A stretch of 64,000 bases of DNA, taken from Tetraselmis striata (lineage: Eukaryota > Chlorophyta > Chlorodendrophyceae > Chlorodendrales > Chlorodendraceae). The notes under the pieces were generated by a model that saw only the letters and a list, made by a program, of their open reading frames with translations, made no database searches and was not told the DNA's origin. The stretch spans positions 1 to 64,000 of the forward strand of contig VCJN01003080.1 in assembly GCA_006384855.1 (NCBI GenBank). Reading direction: 5' to 3'. How positions within the stretch are numbered: position 1 is the first letter of the stretch; every line of letters begins with the position of its first letter. This document shows positions 58,347-64,000 of this stretch, in pieces. The translations under genes and the position numbers were made by a program.

Positions 58347-60196
58347 TCACTGGGCATGCAGAACAACGCACTCTGAGGAGGCATTCGCAGCCTTCTGAGG
58401 GACAGGAGGCTCTCCTTCAGGGATCTCATGCCTGTGCTCTGGGCCAAGCACCGTGGCAAACCCTTCATTAGGCTGGTTTCTCGGCGCGTTCCTGGAGATG
58501 GCCACAGGCCCAGCCTCAGCAGACATGGCGCTACATCACACACCCTACAGTCGCAACGTCGGACACAGCTCCCGTGTCTTTGGGAACACGGGTCGAAAAA
58601 CGCGAGTTGTTTTATAACATCAAGTAGAACATATATTGCTTCCCGTGTGCTTTTTGACAGATTTCCAGATAAATGTTGTGTTTCTTCTATTCATGAAAAA
58701 AAGTGCTCACGGTATATGCATGTTTTCCTCTCATTGGGAGAGGGGGGGGGGCGGGGCGGGGGGGGGGGGGGGGGGGGGGGGGGGAGGGGAGGGGGGGCAG
58801 GATTGTAAAGCAGACAGAACCCTAAACAACGCACCCAGCAGAGGGATTTGCAGCCATGTCATCATGCTTCTGCTGAGCAGCAGCGGCCTCTCTGCGGCGC
58901 TCCTCCTGCCTGTCCTGGAGGGCTTCTGAAGGCCTCGAGGGCAGAGGAGCCTGGTAACTCTGGGTGTTCCTGTAGATCGCGGCAAGCTGTGCCTCACCAC
59001 ATGATGACATTATTAGGCATGCACATGTGCATTGCTGGGAAGGACCTGCTGCCACTTCCCGACTCAATGGGCGGCCACTCAGCAGGCAGGGGGGGGGCGC
59101 ACCGAGAGCGGGCATCCTGTGGTTGCTCCTGGTGGCTAGGAGGGGCCTTCTTCAGGGGCACGTTATTGCTGATGTATTTCATCTTGCATTCCTGCGCATC
59201 TACCCCAGTGACTTCAAACGGCCGGCAGTCCTTCCTCGCGTTCACATAGCAAAAGTCGACGCCAGACTCGCACCGCCCATCGGTGATCGGCAGGAGCGCT
59301 GGGTCTTGTTGCATGACCACAGGTGTGCGGTGGCGATGGTCCAGGACGTGCTTTAGGTACGTCTCAAAGTTGAACACCTTCATCCTCTCCTCACCCAGAT
59401 CGGCGGCTGACTGAAAGTGCTTGGCAGGGCCGCGCAGCGCGCTGTGCATGTACTTGCGCGGAATGACCATGGCTTTGTCGGGGTAGCCGCTCCACGCGGA
59501 GCACGACTTAACAATCACCGGGGAGGAGCTTGCCTTCTCGGGCGACCAGGCGGAGCGCTGCTGCCCATCCTCGTCCCCTGCGGCGGTGATGTTGCGGAGC
59601 AGGCGCTCCAGGTCAAAAGGGTGCAACACCAGAGCGTTGTCCCGCAGCCGGAGCACAACGTGGTACCGCGCTCCCTGTTCCTGCTCTGCCCGCTCGATGG
59701 CGTCTGCGCATTCCCGCCAGTTGCGCATTTGGTCCAGGTGATTCCCCATCCGCTGCTCCGTGGACAGCGTCTTTGACGCCTGGTATCCAGGCCAAATCGA
59801 GGTGTCCACCTGCGGGAATTGGTCTCCCAAACGTGCCACGGTGTGAACAGCCGCGCCGTGAGCGGACATCTGCCTGGCCGCCTCCTCAATCGAATGCGGC
59901 GCGACTGTGCACGGGGTTGGTGGAGCGAGGTTCGTGTAGCGTGGTATGCCAGGTCGCAGCACCAGGAAAAAGTCCATGGCAGCTATGTGACGGTTGGGCT
60001 GCAAGAGGTTGGCCATTTTGGATTTGACCTCCAGCCGGCCAACCTGCCCCACGACGCACACCGCCGCTCGCAGCCGGGATGCCGCCACCTGCGCGGCTGG
60101 CTGGTGAGCATTGACTGACACGGCTGGCTGATAGCTGAAGCAAAGAGTCACTGAGAGCATTAACGCTGCGGTCGCAAATCTGTGGGGAGCCGCCAT
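58347..60196 (-). CDS. Secretory-pathway protein, glycosyltransferase-like (DUF7796-like)
   Basis: The main exon 60196-59162 starts with a signal peptide or type II anchor (MAAPHRFATAALMLSVTLCF). The next region, AVCVVGQVGRLEVKSKMANL then DFFLVLRPG, and YHVVLRLRDNALVLHPFDL about 110 residues later, resemble an N-terminal beta-strand and an R-x-R-D-N stretch found in a family of plant and algal Golgi proteins. I place it there only tentatively. Four or more cysteines (CESGVDFCY, DCRPFEV, ECKMKY) fit a lumenal domain. Two small downstream exons, 58986-58835 and 58530-58347 (stop TGA), keep phase with a donor at AAC|GTGCCC; that donor is weak, and without it the frame ends at 58994. The second intron holds a poly-C tract on the sense strand. 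About 456 residues in the three-exon model. Confidence 0.6.
58741..58799 (+). repeat. Longest G-rich tract in the window
   Basis: Nearly pure G over about 55 bases, broken only by single C and A residues. It lies in the presumed second intron of the minus-strand glycosyltransferase-like gene, where it is poly-C on the sense strand. Confidence 0.9.
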
Positions 60197-61804
60197 ACTG
60201 CCGCCCCTGTGGATGGCGTGGTACAGTTTAGCAAAAAGCCTGGCGGTCCCGACGCGGCGACCGCCTCGGCCGCCCTAAAAACCCGATGCGGGCGGCTGGC
60301 GGCTCGGTTCGGCGGGTCGCGCAACGCGCCAAGACAGCAGGCGGTGAGGGGGTCAATACGCTGCGGACCGTGCTGAGTTTCTCCGGCGCTGAGTGCATGT
60401 ACCTCGTCCTGGTGTAAGTGACACGGCGCATGGGTGATAGGGGGATATAGTCGCTCGCAGACACACTCGGGAAATATGTTGGAGAGATATGGGTCAACGA
60501 AGTGTCCTTTGGATAAACGACCCGGGTGGTATCCCGGCGACCGGCCAGCGGTACACGGCCGGCTAGCGGATCGTCGGTCGATCTGGTCGCACATTGAGGC
60601 GGGGGCGGCGGGGAGGGGGCGGGGGGGGGGGGGGGGGGGGGGTGGCGACTCCGCAGCGGCGCGGAGTTTTTGGGGCTTTGAGCGAAGGCGTAAATGAGTC
60701 ATCAGCGCGATTGAGTGCTTGGGGGAGGAGGACTTGGGCGTTTCGTGCGTGTTGCGTCCCGGCCGTTCGCGCTACGACAGCAAAAACACACCGCAGGCGC
60801 AGTACCAGTAGGAGTGACACGTGCGGCACCACCCACCCACCATCTTCAGCATTCGGCGGAAGCGGGGCGTACCTCTGTCGATGGTGGCGGCCGCACTGAA
60901 CTGCTCCAGAAGGTACGCATCCTCGTCCGTAGTAATGTGCTAGTAAGGATTACTTGCAGGAGGAGCCGGAAGCCGTCCCTTCGGCTTCGGCGGAAGATCT
61001 TTTAGCCCGGCCGGCCGACAATTATTAGCGACTACCTGTACCTGCCACATCGCCAGGCCCCGAGGCCCGGCCCGGCCCGCCCACCGTCCTATCCTAACCA
61101 AATAGCGATCCTGACTAATTTGGTAACCCGTACATTAAAAATGTCGTGGCCGTAAGATCCTTGATGACGTCAGTACTCGTTAATCGTACGGTCCAGATCC
61201 CATAGTGATTTGGCAAACCAAATCGCTATTTGGTCATCGCGGGTGTTCGGATTGGTGGTCAAATCACGAGGCTCAAGTAATTTGGACCTCAGCGAGTGAC
61301 GAAATCAGTCGCGTTTCCTATTTGGTCGCGTAACGCTCGGTACGTCAAAGAGGCTGGATGGACGGCGCACAGGCGCCCATCGTTCATCGCACGGCTCGCA
61401 GCTGTCGTGTGTAACGAACTCGCCGCCGCCCACGGGTGGCCCACCTGCGGCCCGCGCCCCACCCGTGGCACACCCGCCAGTCCACCTCCTGCCGCCATTA
61501 CCTGTCTAATGCGTGTTCAGCCGCCTACGTCGATCTGACCGCCCCAACCCGAAAGTTAGTCAACGTTTCTCGCCTAGGGCGGGGCTATGGCTTGCGTACA
61601 AAAAGAGGAACGCTCTCATCCCAACCGATGACGACGAGGAACACATGGCGCCATGGCGGGCGGCGAGCAGTCGGACGCGCCCGCCGTGTGTGCGCCAGTC
61701 TGAGCGGCGCCATGGTGGGAGGGAGGTGCCACATATGTAGGCGGCGCAATGCGATATACCGTCAGTGAGTACGGACACAATGCGCACGGGCGGGGCTCGG
61801 AAAA
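60197..61804. other. Region upstream of the glycosyltransferase-like gene
   Basis: Contains a G run at 60619-60642 and GC-rich sequence that probably includes the promoter of the minus-strand gene. Frames at 60715-61005 and 61513-61740 have no recognisable domain. CCAAATAGCGAT at about 61099 and ATCGCTATTTGG at about 61222 form an inverted pair about 110 bp apart. Confidence 0.4.
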
Positions 61805-62022
61805 AGGGCAATTATTGAGTCAAAATGGGCACATTTCTGGACTCAAAAATTGCACCCCCCTTCACTCAGAATTGTACCCCTTTTGGGGGTGCAAATTTGA
61901 GTTACGCCTAATACTGTACGAATTACTGTGAAACTGGGCTTTCACAAGTTCCTCTTCTTGCCAACACCGTACGAGGCACTATTCACCTAGCTAGTGAAAT
62001 GAACCCCCACATGTACTACCAC
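61805..62022 (+). repeat. Terminal repeat, inverted partner of 2048-2260
   Basis: Starts GGGCAATTATTGAGTCAAAA and continues with GGGCACATTTCTGGACTC, TTGTACCCCTTTTGGGG and GAGTTACGCCTAATACTGTAC, in the order seen on the minus strand of 2260-2048. Small indels and substitutions show an old pair. A short duplicated segment (CACTGTGAGATTCA) follows at 62020 and 62062. Confidence 0.6.
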
Positions 62023-63253
62023 TGTGAGATTCAATATATTTACATCGGGGCTTTCACAAACCACTGTGAGATTCAGATGTGCATTACAGGTGACGAAGCA
62101 CTACTACCAGGGGTAAGGGGTGCCTTGCCTATTTTTTTCGCGTTCATCCGACGGGAGCGACAATCGCGACAGCGTGGATCCTCGTATATTCCTCGTATAC
62201 GGGAAGTGTCAGTTATCGGCCCCGTTTCCACCGTATCAGCAACCGTACCGTGGGGATATGGGCCGACAAATGGCCGCCAGGCATGCCCAGCTTTCAGAGC
62301 AGCAATGCGGTCCCCGTAAACCCTCTCCCGCCACATTTCGGCAGGTCACTCCGACTCTGCGGGCCCTAGGGCGGTGCTGACGACCTGGCGCGGTGCAAAT
62401 CGTGCACGTCTGCGCATCGATTGCGCGACTCAAAGACACGGTTCCGACATTCAGGTGCATGCCCCTCCTTGATGTTTCTGGTTGTGCGAGGAGCGCGCAA
62501 CTCGTAAAGTGAAAACGACGACGCAGGGTCCCTAAGACCCGTGGCTTGCGGTGGTGGTGCAAGGCATCCCCATGAACTTTACCGATTGCGTCGAGATGTA
62601 GATGCGATTTAAGTAAATGACTCTCGACTTGAACGACTATGCCGGCACTTGTAACAGTGACACTGCGATGCTGCACAGACCTGTAGCCCGCTCGTGAAGG
62701 GGCCTGGGCGGGGGCCCCGGGTGGGGGGAGGCTGTCGCTTGACGGCTACAACCGCGGCGGTGGTGGCTCGCAGGCATGCCCAATCGAAAAGGCGGCGGCC
62801 TGAAGGGCGCCGCCGCTTGAAGCAAAGCTCAGAAAACCAGACACAACGTGCGCTGCGTCCGGACGCCACCCGTCGCCCGTCGATTGCAGACAACGCTGAC
62901 TTCTCCCCACAGCGTCCTCCGAAAACGTGGCGTGGGCTGGCTGACTGGGGTGCGGAATTGTCACAATCACTGGCAACCCTCGGCGGACTAGCAATTGCAC
63001 AGTGACAAGTGACAAGGATGCCCAACCTAGTCACGTACGCGCTGCGGACAAGCCGACTGTCGCTTCATTTGCCATTAATGGGTCTGACACAGTGATCTAC
63101 AACTTTTTTTGGGACCATCGCAGTGTTTCCCAACGACCATCTGATTGCGAGCAAGCACATGCCCCGCTGACTTGTTTTCTTGCAGGACATGCAGGCGGCT
63201 GTGGGTGGTTATACACACCTCTCCCTTGCTGGGACTCCCACCTTCCGGCCACG
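62023..63253. other. Interior side of the right-hand repeat, no gene recognised
   Basis: Frames at 62236-62676 (minus) and 62694-63005 (plus) are open for 100-146 codons but show no domain and overlap other frames. Confidence 0.35.
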
Positions 63254-63618
63254 ATGGTCATGCTGAAGATGGTGGACAGGAAGATCAAAGCTGCCCCGCG
63301 GTTGCTGAAAAGTCTCCCATGGAAGCCGCCTGAGACGGTATGTATGCGCCAGGCGCCAGTGCCTTCACTTCGGTAGAAGGTTGCGCCTCTCTGCAAGCTG
63401 TCGGGGCATCTGTGGCGAGTGTGACATGCTGGAGCAGCGCATACGCACGGAACACCGTGCAGCCCGTGCTGGACATACCCTTGGACTCAGGGTGCGCAGT
63501 CTGGCGCAGAAGCTGGGAAACAGCAGCACCTTGGGAATTGACCCAGAGCGCTGCAGGTGGGTGTCAGCTCATCGCATGTATTGTTTTTCATGGACATAAT
63601 ACACTTATCTATAGCTTC

Positions 63619-63658
<40 letters not shown>

Positions 63659-64000
63659 CTAAAAATATATACAGGTGGAAAAGCTCTTGCAGTCGCGTTG
63701 CCTATCTCGCAATCAATGGAGTTGGTTCGCTACATTGGTGGGTGGCTGTGCTAAGACTGCCAAGTCCACACTGCCGAAGCGTTCAAAACAAAGTGGGCGT
63801 GAACAATGCGGGGCGCTCAACCCCCAAAATCCCATGCAGTCTGCTGAGTGCATGCTCACTGCCAGGCATTGAGTCCATTTGTACCTTAATAAATGATTTG
63901 GTTTTTACATATTCGTCACATGTATACATGTACATGCATACAATTCTACATACAAGTATATCCTTGGTATCTACCTGAATCTCAACACAACACGTTGTCC
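63254..64000 (+). CDS. Possible partial gene running off the right edge
   Basis: Two exon-like segments on the plus strand: MVMLKMVDRKIKAAPRLLKS at 63254-63337, ending at a donor GTATGT, and a basic helical stretch at about 63377-63557 (MLEQRIRTEHRAARAGHTLG, LRVRSLAQKLGNSSTLGIDP), ending at a donor GTGGGT. The phases of the two do not match as drawn, so the model is incomplete. A poly-C run at 63621-63655 lies in the next putative intron, as in other genes here, with an acceptor ATATACAG at about 63675. No family recognised. Confidence 0.3.
63621..63655 (+). repeat. Poly-C homopolymer
   Basis: About 35 uninterrupted C between two exon-like segments at the right edge. Confidence 0.9.

Noticed and set aside
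61090..61235. CCAAATAGCGAT/ATCGCTATTTGG inverted pair as a MITE
   Set aside because: Only 12 bp match and no target duplication or second copy was found.

Overview
This is a nuclear window from a eukaryote, most likely a unicellular alga. Four gene models with GT-AG introns can be reconstructed with consistent reading phase: a HAP2/GCS1 gamete fusogen (+, 10.0-15.0 kb), a DNMT2/TRDMT1 tRNA methyltransferase (+, 24.3-26.6 kb), a four-EF-hand coiled-coil protein of unknown function (-, 27.6-33.3 kb) and CCT2, the beta subunit of the cytosolic chaperonin (+, 49.3-52.7 kb). A fifth, less certain model is a secretory-pathway protein resembling a glycosyltransferase (-, 58.3-60.2 kb). Exons of a possible further gene run off the right edge (63.25 kb onward). 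HAP2, spliceosomal introns and Kangaroo/DIRS-like elements fit an alga, and the green lineage is plausible, but nothing in the window fixes the taxon.

Most of the rest is transposon sequence. From the left: one end of an inverted repeat family (2.05-2.26 kb); two decayed DIRS-type tyrosine-recombinase retrotransposons with reverse transcriptase, RNase H and methyltransferase-like domains (2.3-5.4 and 7.4-8.9 kb); HAP2 in a more AT-rich stretch; a DIRS-type 3' end (18.07-18.47 kb); a complete hAT transposon with an 8-bp target duplication (18,524-20,658); a LINE 3' end (20.7-21.6 kb); a 1.1-kb terminal-inverted-repeat element (22,827-23,915).

Between 33.6 and 44.9 kb there is a nested stack. 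A second copy of the 20.7-21.2 kb LINE is broken first by a tyrosine-recombinase element with textbook split direct repeats but no reverse transcriptase (39,251-42,479). A Ty3-like LTR retrotransposon with a 5-bp target duplication (33,648-39,246) sits at that element's left edge. A PIF/Harbinger-like element with a TAA duplication (42,653-44,614) interrupts the LINE further right. From 45 to 49 kb there are helicase-like and LINE-like remnants on the minus strand. The right edge carries the inverted partner of the left-end repeat (61.8-62.0 kb).

A pervasive oddity is about 30 pure or nearly pure G:C homopolymer runs of roughly 15-55 bp. They lie in introns, transposons and intergenic DNA but in none of the well-supported exons, and in the EF-hand gene some begin within a few bases of a 5' splice site. 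The HAP2 gene and its introns lack such runs. The host genes do not form a pathway: they cover gamete fusion, tRNA modification, calcium binding, protein folding and the secretory pathway.
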